Shown one piece after another: positions 1 to 8,467 of a stretch of 64,000 nt of DNA. The DNA is taken from positions 25,059-89,058 of the forward strand of contig JBFWWP010000025.1 of the NCBI GenBank assembly GCA_050246115.1, in the 5' to 3' direction. The first letter of the stretch is position 1, and each line of letters starts with the position of its first letter. The position numbers and the translations under genes are program-made. Source of the DNA: JBFWWP01 sp050246115 (GTDB lineage Bacteria > Planctomycetota > UBA8108 > UBA1146 > JAJFFE01). The notes beneath the pieces are model-generated. The model worked only from the letters and a program-made list of their open reading frames with translations, was not told where the DNA came from and did no database searches.

Positions 1-1
1 C

Positions 2-385
2 GTCGACCCAGAGACCGGCGACACGCGGTGGACGCGAGCGATCCCGGGCGAGGTCTCCGGCTTCCTCTTGGGCACCGACCGTACCTTCTGCGTGACTCGC
101 GACGGCCGTGCGCATGCCCTTCGCAATCCGGATGGTCAGGTCCTGTGGTCGAGCGATGACCTCGGAGCCGACCTGACCCTCGCGGGGGTCTACGGCAACG
201 AATTGATCACTTCGCGTGGCGCCGAACTCGTCGCCATCAATCCGCGTTCCGGGAAGCCGCGCTGGGCCCACCGACTCGAGGGCCCCTTGGCCTGCGAGCC
301 GGTGGCGCACGGCGACCGCCTGGTGTTGTCGGTTCTCAATGGCACGCTCCACCTGATTCGACTCGATCCACGGGAGAAGCAATGA
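2..385 (+). CDS. PQQ-like beta-propeller protein, C-terminal part (5' end outside window)
   Basis: The reading frame is open from the window edge, so only the last roughly 127 residues are present. Blades of the PQQ/BamB type are visible: 'DPETGDTRWTR', then 'NPDGQVLWSS', then 'NPRSGKPRWAHR', each the repeated (N/D)PxxGxxxW signature of eight-bladed PQQ-like propellers. Such proteins are scaffold or protein-binding domains, often periplasmic, and may or may not bind PQQ. Whether it carries a signal peptide or a kinase domain cannot be seen here. It lies 119 bp before the TPR-roadblock gene on the same strand and may share its transcript. Function unknown beyond the fold. Confidence 0.8.
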   Translation, partial: VDPETGDTRWTRAIPGEVSGFLLGTDRTFCVTRDGRAHALRNPDGQVLWSSDDLGADLTLAGVYGNELITSRGAELVAINPRSGKPRWAHRLEGPLACEPVAHGDRLVLSVLNGTLHLIRLDPREKQ

Positions 386-504
386 CGCCTCGTCCCAGGC
401 CCAGCGTGCGTATTTGCCCCCCACGAGGGGCCATCGTACTCTTCGAGGCAGGCTGTTCGCCCCTGCCGGACTTGCAGCTCTCGCCGACCAGATAGGACTC
501 GATC

Positions 505-1611
505 GTGGGTTTCTTCTCAGCCCTCTTTGCCCGGAGAAAGACGCGCAAACGCCCGGCGGTCGAGGACTTGCTAGGCATGACCGAGCGTCAGACTCTCTCC
601 ACTTGCCACCGACTCCTGGGACAGGACGACTCCGAGTACGCACTCGGCCTCCTGCGCAAAGCCACGGAGCTCCATCCCAACTCGAGCGAGCTCCGCGGAC
701 TGCGGCGCAAGGTCGAGCGGTCGCTGGCGCAACCCTTGATTCAACAGGCCCTAGCCCTGCACGAGCAAGGCCCCAGCGCTGCGACGTGTCTCCACCTCGT
801 CGAGCTGTACACTCGCATCGGCGAAGTCAAGGAAGCCATCGAGTACGGCAACCACGCGATCCAGCTCGAGCCGGACTCGGCCCTCGGATATCGCATGGTG
901 ACCGAACTCCACCTGCAGGACTTCAAGGCCACCGGCGACTCGATCGCGGGCATGAATGCGCTGCGCTATGCGGTCAAGGCCCACAACCTCGCACCCCGGG
1001 ACTCCCGCGTGCTGCTCGATCTCACGGAGATTTTCCTGCTGCTGCGCGCACCGCTCGCCGCTCGGCGCTTCCTCAATCCCGTGCTCCAAGCCTTCCCGGA
1101 TGAGGCACGGGTTCGCGAGCTCTCGGATCGCGTCTCCCAACTGCCGCCGGAGAACACGACCCAAATCCAGGAACTGTTCCTGACCTACGAGCGCGAAGTT
1201 CTCGGAGCCGCGCGCGACGAGCACCCGGAAGTCTCGTTGGACCGCGAGGTCATCCAGGATGTCGTGAGTGCGGCGGCTCGGCTCACAAGCCTGCTGGGAT
1301 TCTACCTGATCGACGGCCACCGGCAGGTCATTGCCGGGTTCAACCATGGCCAGTGGTCCGAGTCCGAGCTCGGCAACTGCTTTGGGTTGCTGGTCGACGT
1401 CGCGGCTCAGAACAGCGAACGTATGGACCTCGGCACCTTCGAGTCGATAACGGTCAAGCAAGACAATGTGAACCTGGTGGTTGCCTCGTTGGGCAGTGGC
1501 CTCAGCGCCTTCATCTTCGGAAGCCCGGAGACCAAGAACGAGGAAATGGAGAACATTCTCCACGACATTCACGAACGCTTGCGACTCTCCCCGGTAGGAG
1601 GTGGTCGTTGA
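505..1611 (+). CDS. TPR protein with C-terminal roadblock/LC7-like domain
   Basis: 368 residues from a GTG start preceded by AGGA. Residues about 30-215 read as TPR-like helical pairs (for example 'AIEYGNHAIQLEPDSALGYR' and 'ALRYAVKAHNLAPRDSRVLL'). Residues about 235-360 look like a roadblock/LC7 fold: 'LLGFYLIDGHRQVIAGF', then 'NLVVASLGSGLSAFIFGS'. Roadblock domains bind and regulate small Ras-like GTPases. It is the first gene of a compact run with a second roadblock protein (4-base overlap), an MglA-type GTPase and MglB, so a role as adaptor or regulator of that GTPase is a reasonable inference. No signal peptide is seen, so it is probably cytoplasmic. The roadblock assignment is by pattern only. 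Confidence 0.75.
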   Translation: MGFFSALFARRKTRKRPAVEDLLGMTERQTLSTCHRLLGQDDSEYALGLLRKATELHPNSSELRGLRRKVERSLAQPLIQQALALHEQGPSAATCLHLVELYTRIGEVKEAIEYGNHAIQLEPDSALGYRMVTELHLQDFKATGDSIAGMNALRYAVKAHNLAPRDSRVLLDLTEIFLLLRAPLAARRFLNPVLQAFPDEARVRELSDRVSQLPPENTTQIQELFLTYEREVLGAARDEHPEVSLDREVIQDVVSAAARLTSLLGFYLIDGHRQVIAGFNHGQWSESELGNCFGLLVDVAAQNSERMDLGTFESITVKQDNVNLVVASLGSGLSAFIFGSPETKNEEMENILHDIHERLRLSPVGGGR

Positions 1612-1970
1612 AGGATCTACTCGAGCAGATCAACGACATCCCGGGCGTACTCGGAAGCATGGTGATCACTCGTGACGGCATCCTGGCCGTGGCCTGCATG
1701 GGACAAGACCTGCGCGAAGACGCGGTGGCGGCGCTCTCGTCGTCCATCGCCATGACCTTGCGACGGTCGCTGGAGCCAACGAGCCTCGCCAACGACCCCT
1801 CGGAGATCCTGCTGACGGCATCCCGCGGGAGACTGCTGTACCTCGACCTCGGCGACGCCTACTTGGTGGTGGTCACACGCCCCAACCTGCGCCTCGACAC
1901 CGACATGGTCGAGATCCGCGGCGTGGCCAAGAAGATTCGCGATCGTTGCGTGATGAAACTAGCTCCCTGA
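1608..1970 (+). CDS. Small roadblock/LC7 domain protein
   Basis: 120 residues. The start chosen is TTG at 1608, because AGGAGG at 1596-1601 lies six bases upstream and the codon overlaps the stop of the preceding gene (TTGA), a coupled arrangement. The protein is a single roadblock domain: 'LLEQINDIPGVLGSMVITRDG' is the typical first helix and strand, followed by 'GRLLYLDLGDAYLVVVT'. Proteins of this family dimerise and act as GTPase-activating or scaffolding partners of MglA/Rag-like GTPases. It sits 80 bp before the MglA-like gene. Likely cytoplasmic. The next in-frame ATG (1662) would remove the first helix and is unlikely. Confidence 0.8.
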   Translation: MKDLLEQINDIPGVLGSMVITRDGILAVACMGQDLREDAVAALSSSIAMTLRRSLEPTSLANDPSEILLTASRGRLLYLDLGDAYLVVVTRPNLRLDTDMVEIRGVAKKIRDRCVMKLAP

Positions 1971-2050
1971 GAACTCGAACAGCACAGATCGACACGAAGT
2001 AGCAACATGACGAGTCACGGACCAAACAACCGAGTGGAGAACAGCGAGTA

Positions 2051-3004
2051 ATGGTTCAGATCAATTTCTCCCTCAAAGAGGTGAATTGCAAAGTCGTCTA
2101 CTATGGGCCCGGCCTGAGCGGAAAGACCACCAACTTGGAGGTCGTGCACGCAAAGGCTCCAGTGGCAAGCGTGGGGGAACTGACCTCCATCGCCACGGAA
2201 GGAGATCGCACACTCTTCTTCGACTTCCTGCCCTTGAACTTGGGTCAGGTCGCCGGGATGAAAACCAAGTTCCAGATCTACACCGTTCCGGGTCAAGTCT
2301 ACTACAACTCGACGCGCAAGCTGGTGCTGCAGGGAACCGACGGCATCGTGTTCGTCGCCGATTCCAAGCGCGGCAAGATGGAAGAGAACCTCGAGGCGCT
2401 CCAGAACCTCAAGGAGAACCTCATCGAGTACGGGATGGACATCGCGACGACGCCGCTCGTGATCCAGTACAACAAGCGTGACCTTCCCGATGTACACACG
2501 ATCGAGGAACTCGAGAAGGCGCTCAATCCTTGGGGCGCCCCCTACTTCGAGGCTGTCGCGCGCGACGGAACCGGGGTCTTCCCGACCCTCAAGAAGCTCG
2601 CCTCGTTGGTCCTCGAGTCGCTGAACCAACAGCATAGCGGTGGCTCGGCGCCGGCACCGGCGGCACGCGTCGCTGGCGGTGCGACGCGTTCGCCGGGCGG
2701 GCGAACGCAGGGGGCGACCGGCTCGGCGGGGGCAACCGCGGTGGCGGAGCCGCCAGTGCGGGTAGCCGCGCCCCCGCAACAGCGGCACGCAATGGCAGCT
2801 CAGGCCCCACCGCAGGCCATGGGTCAACGGCACGGTGCGGTCACGGCTCGCGGTGTGCCGGCGCAGGAGATCATTCGCCCACGATCGGAGCCAGCGCCCA
2901 AGAAGGGGCGCGCGGGGCTGGTCGTCGTCGGCTTGATCGTGGTCCTGGGTGCGGCCGGCGGGCTTGCGTACTTCTCGGGTCTCTTGGATCGCTTCTTGGG
3001 CTAA
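2051..3004 (+). CDS. mglA: MglA-type small GTPase with C-terminal linker and membrane anchor
   Basis: 317 residues. Residues 1-195 are a complete MglA-class GTPase: P-loop 'GPGLSGKT' at 19-26, the MglA-type switch segment 'YTVPGQVYYN' at 77-86 and 'NKRD' at 141-144. In Myxococcus MglA is about 195 residues and sets cell polarity as a GTP-dependent switch reset by MglB. Here the domain is followed by about 90 Ala/Pro/Gly-rich residues and then a hydrophobic helix ('GLVVVGLIVVLGAAGGLAY') ending a few residues from the C terminus, which looks like a tail anchor. The linker codons are more G-rich than the domain. It lies between a roadblock gene and mglB, supporting the assignment. The anchor would tether the switch to the inner membrane, which is inference. 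Confidence 0.9.
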   Translation: MVQINFSLKEVNCKVVYYGPGLSGKTTNLEVVHAKAPVASVGELTSIATEGDRTLFFDFLPLNLGQVAGMKTKFQIYTVPGQVYYNSTRKLVLQGTDGIVFVADSKRGKMEENLEALQNLKENLIEYGMDIATTPLVIQYNKRDLPDVHTIEELEKALNPWGAPYFEAVARDGTGVFPTLKKLASLVLESLNQQHSGGSAPAPAARVAGGATRSPGGRTQGATGSAGATAVAEPPVRVAAPPQQRHAMAAQAPPQAMGQRHGAVTARGVPAQEIIRPRSEPAPKKGRAGLVVVGLIVVLGAAGGLAYFSGLLDRFLG

Positions 3005-3030
3005 AACCGAAATTCGAAAGGAGGCTCACC

Positions 3031-3540
3031 ATCGTTACCGATAGTGACCACCTAAGAGAGAAACGCCTCGTCTTCTACCAGGACGACATCGACCGGATCA
3101 ACAAGGTGCTCAACGAGTTCCTCAAGTTGTCCGACTCGAAGTGCAACATTCTGATCGACAAAGAAGGTCACATGGTGACCAAGGCCGGAACTACGGGTGA
3201 CATCGACCTGCAGTCCGTCTCCGCCTTGATCGCGGGGTCGTACGCGGCCACGCGCGAGATGGCACGCCTGCTCGGCGAGGACGAGTTCTCGGTCTTGTTC
3301 CACCAGGGGAAGAAGGACAGCATCCAGCTCACCCTGGTGGGGAACCGAACCCTGCTCGCGACCGTCTTCGACGAGCGCACGACCATCGGTATGGTGCGCC
3401 TGTACGCGAAGGAAGCGAGCGAGAAGCTGAACGTGATCTTCAAGGACATCAACGAACGTGCACCCCGATCCGAAGACCTCGGCGATGACTTCGCCGAGTC
3501 GGCCAAAGGTGCGCTCGACTTCTTTTTCGTCGAAGAGTAG
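3031..3540 (+). CDS. mglB: MglB-type roadblock protein (probable ATC start)
   Basis: About 169 residues, one roadblock/LC7 domain of the MglB type, the GTPase-activating partner of MglA. Visible signatures are 'LVFYQDDIDRINKV', 'CNILIDKEGHMVTKAG', 'LIGENEF'-like 'LLGEDEFSVLFHQGKKDS' and 'FDERTTIGMVRL', close to Myxococcus MglB (159 residues). There is no ATG, GTG or TTG in frame before 3106, but starting there would delete the conserved first helix. A strong Shine-Dalgarno (AAAGGAGG, ending 3024) is six bases before ATC at 3031, so ATC is the most likely initiator. The gene follows mglA by 26 bp, the reverse of the Myxococcus order. Confidence 0.85.
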   Translation: MVTDSDHLREKRLVFYQDDIDRINKVLNEFLKLSDSKCNILIDKEGHMVTKAGTTGDIDLQSVSALIAGSYAATREMARLLGEDEFSVLFHQGKKDSIQLTLVGNRTLLATVFDERTTIGMVRLYAKEASEKLNVIFKDINERAPRSEDLGDDFAESAKGALDFFFVEE

Positions 3541-3551
3541 CCCGCGTCTCT

Positions 3552-3584
3552 CCCTCCAACCTTGGAGGGCGAGGCGCGCGCCTC
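3552..3584. terminator. Paired hairpins between convergent genes
   Basis: Two perfect inverted repeats sit 11 bases after the mglB stop: CCCTCCAA/TTGGAGGG at 3552-3569 and GAGGCG/CGCCTC at 3571-3584. There is no T-run, so this is a possible factor-dependent terminator or mRNA 3'-end stabiliser between the convergent mglB and zinc-ribbon genes. Confidence 0.4.
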
Positions 3585-3645
3585 TGCTCGCGCCTCCCGC
3601 AAGAACGGAAGTTCCTCGCCGTCACACCCGCAGAGCGACCGCCTT

Positions 3646-4293
3646 TCAGGCGCGTTCGCTCGAGGGTGGGGAGGAACTCGATTTGGGCAGACCTGGACCG
3701 GACCCCGAGCGGGCCAAGTAGCGGTCGGCGTCTTCTCGCAAGTCGAGGAGCAAGTTGCGGGCGTCGAGTTGGTGATCGCCGACGTCCGCGAGCAACCAGG
3801 CCATCTCCCCGAGAAACTTCAGTAGGCCGAACGAGAGCACGAGGACCAGCAGCCAACCCAGCTCCGCCAAGGCGAGGTACTCCCAGCGAGCGATCAAGCC
3901 CTCGCGGTAGAGGAAACCCGTCAGTCCCGCACCCACCAGCACGAGGGCAAACAGCACGTACGCGACCAGCAGCAGAAAACGCGATAGCGCACGCAGCTTG
4001 CGAAAGCGCGTCACGGCACCGGGGTGGTAGTTGCGAACGCGGTCGAGACCAGTGCCGAACTGCACCGCGTACGGCACGCTGTCCCGCTTGAGCGACCGGT
4101 CGCGATCGAGCTGCTCGAGCAAGGCTATGCGCTGGTCTTGCTCCTGGCGCCACCGGTCACGCGCCTCGCGCTCCTCGGGCGCCACCAGCTCCACCTTGAC
4201 ACCGCACGCCGGGCACTTGATCTTCTTGCCCAGGTACTCGTCCTGCGCGCTCACGATCTGCTTGCAGTTCGGGCAAGTGGTCCGAATAGCCAA
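3646..4293 (-). CDS. Zinc-ribbon protein with two membrane helices
   Basis: 215 residues from TTG at 4293. The start is set by GGGGAGGAG seven bases upstream and by the protein then opening directly on its zinc ribbon 'CPNCKQIV...KIKCPACG' (CxxC, about 17 residues, CxxC) at about residues 6-28. A charged stretch follows, then hydrophobic segments 'FLLLVAYVLFALVLVGAGLTG' and 'LGWLLVLVLSFGLLKFLGEM', so it is predicted to span the inner membrane twice. Proteins with an N-terminal MJ0042/zinc-ribbon-like motif and membrane helices are common in planctomycetes and of unknown function. It converges on mglB; no functional link is evident. Confidence 0.75.
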   Translation of the reverse strand: MAIRTTCPNCKQIVSAQDEYLGKKIKCPACGVKVELVAPEEREARDRWRQEQDQRIALLEQLDRDRSLKRDSVPYAVQFGTGLDRVRNYHPGAVTRFRKLRALSRFLLLVAYVLFALVLVGAGLTGFLYREGLIARWEYLALAELGWLLVLVLSFGLLKFLGEMAWLLADVGDHQLDARNLLLDLREDADRYLARSGSGPGLPKSSSSPPSSERA

Positions 4294-4360
4294 GGATGAG
4301 CTCCTCCCCGTCCCTGATCGATCGTGTTGCCGCGCTTGATCTGGGCGCAGTCCGGCACGA

Positions 4361-4401
4361 ACAAAAAACGCCCGCGAAAGCCGGGAGGGCCTTCGCGGGC
4401 G
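4361..4401 (-). terminator. Rho-independent terminator for the HEAT-repeat gene
   Basis: Read on the minus strand, a 10-bp stem (CGCCCGCGAA at 4392-4401 pairing with TTCGCGGGCG at 4369-4378) is followed by TTTTTTGT. It lies 25 bases after the stop at 4426. The stem and T-run are textbook for an intrinsic terminator. Confidence 0.9.
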
Positions 4402-4425
4402 TGTCACAATCGGGGTCCACTGCCC

Positions 4426-6651
4426 CTACTCGCGCATCGTCGCTTTCGCGATCTTTCCGCGCGAAGCCGCCGACACTTTGACGATCTCCGGGTTCTCGTG
4501 ACCGTACATCGAATCCAGTAGATCGAGCATGCTCTGATCTGCCTGCCCACCCGCGCCCCGGTTGATGTCGCCAAGAGCGATCAGCGCGGCCTTCAGCAAG
4601 TCCTGGCTGACCGACTGATCCTGACAAATGCGGACCAGCGACGGCGTTGCTCGCTGGGTGCGCAGGGCACCGAGCGCACGCGAGGCCGCAATCCGCACTT
4701 CATCCGCCCGATTCTCGAGCACCGACACGAGCGCGCCCTCCGCCGTAGTCAGGTCGAACGCGGTGTCGCGACCCGCCAAGAACAGCAACGCCTCGGCCGC
4801 ACGCGCGGCGATCTGATCGCCACGACCGCGCTCGTTGGTGTCGCCGCTGAAGAGCGGCAGCACGATGTCGTCGCGCAACCGGACGGCGTCAATGCCTCGG
4901 TTGATCACTTGCACGTTGCGGGCCTCATCGAGGTACACGGTCTGGTTGGCCGTGTACTGCTCGTCGCTGGACAAGACGAGGATGGGAATGTCCTTCGTAC
5001 GGAAATCCGCGCGCAGGCGATTGATCACCTCCGCCGTACCGAGCGTCAGCATACCCGTGGGGCTCTTCCCACCCGCCATGCCCGCGGCCACGATGATCAG
5101 GTCTTCTGGCGGAAAACTCTTGGCCCGCTCGACACCGTCCCAACCCGTGCGCTCCGTGAACGACAGGACGCCGGACTTGCGCAACGTCCCGGCAATGAGA
5201 AGAGAGTCGTCCTCGTTCGGAACGATCAGCAAGGCAACGCGGATTCCAGCCTCGGTCAGCCCTTCGCACAAGTTCTGAACGACGAGCTGGGAGTCTTCCT
5301 GCGTCACCGCTACCGGGTTCATGCGCGAAGCCGTCTCGGCCGCCGCAAAGCGAACGCCGCGATGCTCGTAAGACAACGCCCGCTGGACCTCTGCCGGCAG
5401 TTGCGCCTCACGGTTCCCCAACGTCACAGCGTCACGCAAGGTCTGCAGGACTTCGACCGCGACCTCGCCGCGACGCTCGTCGAGCGCGCGAGAAAGCGCC
5501 CCAAGGAGAATCTCCACGGGCTGACTGGCCGGGAACTGATAGCGAATGCGATTCATGTCGAGCTCTTGCGCGCGCAGCTCCGTCAACTTGGACTCGTCTT
5601 CCTGGCCCGCCGCGACCCGGCTGGCCAAGAGATCGCGTACGCCTTGAAACTCGGCGTACTGGGCGAACTTGCTGCAAGCGTTGAGGACCCGCGCCGGGGC
5701 CGCCCCGCTATCGAGGGTCATGGCAACGGCCAGCAGTTGCTCGGCTCGCAGTTCGTTCAAGCGCCACGCGGCCACGTCTTGGTACGTGAGCACGCCGTCC
5801 TGGAGCGTCCAGATCAACGGGTCGTGATAGGTTCGCGTCATGTACGTCGTGTCGCGGAAGTAGCGCCCCGCCTCGGCGACCAAGAGGTCGTAGGCGGTCG
5901 ACTTGCGCGCCATCATGTCGCCGTCGAGCGCTTCGAGCGCGGCATCCGCCGCGCCCTTCACCACGAGGTCGTCCGTCGTCGCGGAGAGCCAGCTCAGGCT
6001 CGGGATCGCCGCGTCGTTGCCGATCTTCTTGAGGCTCGCAATGACTCCGAGGAGCACCGAGCTCTCCGTGTGGTGCAGCGCCTGACACAGGGGCAGGACC
6101 GCATCGTCCGAGATCTTGGTGATCGCCGAGATCGCGCTCACGCGCGTGTCGATCTCGGGCGCGCTCAGGCGCTCGACCAAGCCGGGCAGCAGGTACACCC
6201 CGTGCATGCTGACGCCCTTCATGATCGCGCGAGTCCGCTCCATGAAGTCGGTGCTACCAAAGTAGCTGGCGAGAACTTCGCGGACCGCGTCCGCATCCCG
6301 CTCCCGCCGCCGCGTCTCGACCGCGCTCAAGCGAATCAGCGTCGAGATCTGCCCTTCGATCGTCTGGCCACCCTTACGGGCCATCTCGAGCGCCTTCTCC
6401 AGCCCAATCCGCTCGAGCCAGGTGTAGGCTTCTTCGGCCCCGATATCGAGCAGCAGTGCCTGCTCCATCTTCTTCTCGGCTTCATCGAGGCGCCGCTGTT
6501 CGTAGAGCGAGAGGCCCTCGTCCAACAATGCCGCCACGTCGCCGCGCAACTGAGCGTCCGCCAAGGGCAGCGAGGTGACCCCCCCGCTCAAGAACGCCAG
6601 GACCAACAGCACCTTCACCGCCCCGTGTCCGTGTCCCGTACTCAAACGCAT
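4426..6651 (-). CDS. Exported HEAT/TPR-repeat protein
   Basis: 741 residues with an N-terminal signal peptide ('AVKVLLVLAFLSGGVTSLPLADA'), so exported. A TPR-like pair follows at about 40-85 ('ALLDEGLSLYEQRRLDEAEKK'), then HEAT-type repeats at about 140-230 ('PEIDTRVSAISAITKISDDA', 'SSVLLGVIASLKKIGNDAAI') and again near the C terminus ('ADEVRIAASRALGALRTQRA'). Between them, about 470-600 reads like a receiver-like or Rossmann-like alpha/beta segment ('IRVALLIVPNEDDSLLIAGT', 'PEDLIIVAAGMAGG', 'IPILVLSSDEQYTA'), reminiscent of a degenerate response-regulator fold but without the full acidic pocket; that is only a suggestion. Such proteins are usually scaffolds. It is monocistronic with its own terminator. 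Specific function unknown. Confidence 0.8.
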   Translation of the reverse strand: MRLSTGHGHGAVKVLLVLAFLSGGVTSLPLADAQLRGDVAALLDEGLSLYEQRRLDEAEKKMEQALLLDIGAEEAYTWLERIGLEKALEMARKGGQTIEGQISTLIRLSAVETRRRERDADAVREVLASYFGSTDFMERTRAIMKGVSMHGVYLLPGLVERLSAPEIDTRVSAISAITKISDDAVLPLCQALHHTESSVLLGVIASLKKIGNDAAIPSLSWLSATTDDLVVKGAADAALEALDGDMMARKSTAYDLLVAEAGRYFRDTTYMTRTYHDPLIWTLQDGVLTYQDVAAWRLNELRAEQLLAVAMTLDSGAAPARVLNACSKFAQYAEFQGVRDLLASRVAAGQEDESKLTELRAQELDMNRIRYQFPASQPVEILLGALSRALDERRGEVAVEVLQTLRDAVTLGNREAQLPAEVQRALSYEHRGVRFAAAETASRMNPVAVTQEDSQLVVQNLCEGLTEAGIRVALLIVPNEDDSLLIAGTLRKSGVLSFTERTGWDGVERAKSFPPEDLIIVAAGMAGGKSPTGMLTLGTAEVINRLRADFRTKDIPILVLSSDEQYTANQTVYLDEARNVQVINRGIDAVRLRDDIVLPLFSGDTNERGRGDQIAARAAEALLFLAGRDTAFDLTTAEGALVSVLENRADEVRIAASRALGALRTQRATPSLVRICQDQSVSQDLLKAALIALGDINRGAGGQADQSMLDLLDSMYGHENPEIVKVSAASRGKIAKATMRE

Positions 6652-7162
6652 GCTTGCATCCCTTTCCGGGGTTCGTGTTCCCGCCGCAAGGGAAAACCCT
6701 TACCCAAGTCCATTCTACTACCCAACTTGCTACCCGTGACTCGTTTTGAGAAGGCTCTGACGGAACGGCGGCCCGTCAGATCTCGAAAGCACCAGGAAAC
6801 CGACGCGCCGTTCCTCCTCCGGCCGGAGAAATGTCGAGTGACTCGTCACGCAAGGCTAAGAAAAACGACTCCGGCAATGCGGAAACTACCTCGCAACCGA
6901 CCCCGCAATCAACACCGAGGGGCCCACGGCGAACCCCTCCACCCATGACAGCGTCGGCGACATCGCGGCTTCGTCAGAACCCAGTGGCTACGCTCCTGGC
7001 GGTCGTTCGTCGCTTTTCGCGCCTGACTACACAACCGAAACAGGACGGTCCGCTCTGACGCAAGAGCGATTGAAAATGAAGTGGGGCGATTATATCAAGG
7101 GGCCTAAAGCCGTCAACAAGCCGGCGTTCCGCAGGCACCTCCAGCAACGATCGGCCGCCGCG
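6652..7162. other. Divergent intergenic region upstream of HEAT gene and larC
   Basis: 511 bp between divergently read genes. The part near 6690-6740 is AT-richer than its surroundings, as expected of promoter DNA. A possible sigma70-like pair for larC is TTGAAA (7070-7075) and TATATC (7091-7096) with a 15-base spacer, shorter than the ideal 17. No convincing coding sequence, repeat or structured RNA was seen. Confidence 0.35.
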
Positions 7163-8365
7163 ATGAGTCGTTTGGGCAACGGCATTTATCTCGACGCCGC
7201 AGCCGGCATCGCCGGCGACATGATGTTGGCCGCACTGCTCGACCTGGGGCTCCCAGAATCCGCCGTGCTCGGCCCGCTCCGGGCAAGCCTGCCCCCGTTT
7301 TCGTGGACCCTGCACCGGGTCCGGACCCGTGGCCTAGCGGCGTCTCGACTCGAGGTCGCGCCCCTCGAAACCGACCCACCGGCCCGCACCCTGACGGAGA
7401 TCGAGCGAATCATCGCCGAAGGCACCTGGCCGGCCGAGGTCAAACAGACGGCGACCCGGGTGTTTCGACTCCTGGGAGAGGCGGAGGCCCGGGTTCACGG
7501 CATCGGGCTGGACCGCATTCACTTCCACGAGGTCGGCGCCCTGGACTCGTTGGTCGACGTCATTGGCACCGTCCTCGCGGTCCACCTGCTGGCGCCGAGT
7601 TCGCTGACCGTGAGCAGCCTGCCGCTCGGCTCCGGGACCGTCCGCACCGACCACGGCCTCTACCCGGTGCCGGCCCCGGCCACTCTGGAGCTCATGACCG
7701 GCGTCCCCACGCATCCCCTGCCGGTCGCGCGCGAAGTGTCGACGCCCACCGGCGTCGCCCTTGCGCGGGTTCTCGCCGACGGATTCGGCCCCGCACCCGC
7801 GGGCCAGATCGTGGCCATCGGGTACGGCGCCGGCACTCGCGAAGCCGCGGCCAACGAACTTCCGAACGTCCTGCGCGCTTGGAGTTACACGCCGGCCCTC
7901 GCGGGCCACGGTTGCCAGCAGATCCTGGTCCTCGAGTCCAACTTGGACCACGTCAGCGGCGAGGACGCCGGGCACCTGGTGGAATCGCTCATGGCCGCCG
8001 GCGCGCTCGACGCATTCCTGATCCCGACCATCCAGAAGAAGTCGCGACCGGGCCTGCTCGTCACGGCGCTCGCCGAGGCCGACTCGGTGGACCGGCTGGA
8101 GCGCGTGATCTTCGAGTTGAGCGGCACCCTCGGCGTGCGGCGACGGGTTTGCGAGCGTCGGGCGCTCGTGCGCAGCGTCGAAACCGTGGACCTGGATGGC
8201 ACGCCGGTCCGCGTGAAGTGCGCCTACCTGGACGGAGTCCGGCTCGACGCGCGACCCGAGTTCGAAGACCTGAAACGGCTATCGGCCGCGACGCAGGAGC
8301 CGATTCGGCGCCTGCGCGAGCGCGTCGTCCGCGCGCTGCCCCCGGAGCCCCGCGCGGGTGCCTGA
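7163..8365 (+). CDS. larC: LarC-family nickel-insertion protein (TIGR00299 family)
   Basis: 400 residues from ATG 7163; an in-frame start at 7070 would add an unconserved tail before the family's opening 'YLDAAAGIAGDMMLAALLDL' (counterpart of FD.FSGISGDM). Also visible are 'IHFHEVGALDSLVDVIG', 'VSSLPLGSGTVRTDHGLYPV' and the C-terminal 'ESNLDHVSGEDAGHLVESL'. LarC is a CTP-dependent cyclometallase that inserts nickel into the pyridinium dithiocarboxylate cofactor of lactate racemase and related enzymes. In lactobacilli it is made by programmed frameshifting; here it is one uninterrupted frame. No larA, larB or larE is in the window, so the acceptor enzyme is unknown. Cytoplasmic. Confidence 0.9.
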   Translation: MSRLGNGIYLDAAAGIAGDMMLAALLDLGLPESAVLGPLRASLPPFSWTLHRVRTRGLAASRLEVAPLETDPPARTLTEIERIIAEGTWPAEVKQTATRVFRLLGEAEARVHGIGLDRIHFHEVGALDSLVDVIGTVLAVHLLAPSSLTVSSLPLGSGTVRTDHGLYPVPAPATLELMTGVPTHPLPVAREVSTPTGVALARVLADGFGPAPAGQIVAIGYGAGTREAAANELPNVLRAWSYTPALAGHGCQQILVLESNLDHVSGEDAGHLVESLMAAGALDAFLIPTIQKKSRPGLLVTALAEADSVDRLERVIFELSGTLGVRRRVCERRALVRSVETVDLDGTPVRVKCAYLDGVRLDARPEFEDLKRLSAATQEPIRRLRERVVRALPPEPRAGA

Positions 8366-8467
8366 CCGCGGCGCCTGGATCGAGAGCCGCCGCGAAGGCC
8401 GTCGAAGTTGCCCGCCGGAGCGGCCAGCCCCTTGGGGGTCGCGGCCCGGGGATGCATAATCCAAGCC

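Noticed and set aside
4909..6948. Long plus-strand open frame of 679 codons
   Set aside because: It is antisense to the exported HEAT/TPR gene, is Arg/His-rich and has no domain; it reflects high-GC codon bias of the real gene.
6831..7058. Small plus-strand frame before larC
   Set aside because: Ser/Thr/Arg-rich without ribosome-binding site or homology pattern; probably non-coding promoter region.
7070..7162. Earlier start for LarC at 7070
   Set aside because: The added 31 residues have no counterpart in the family and the segment contains the best promoter-like pair.
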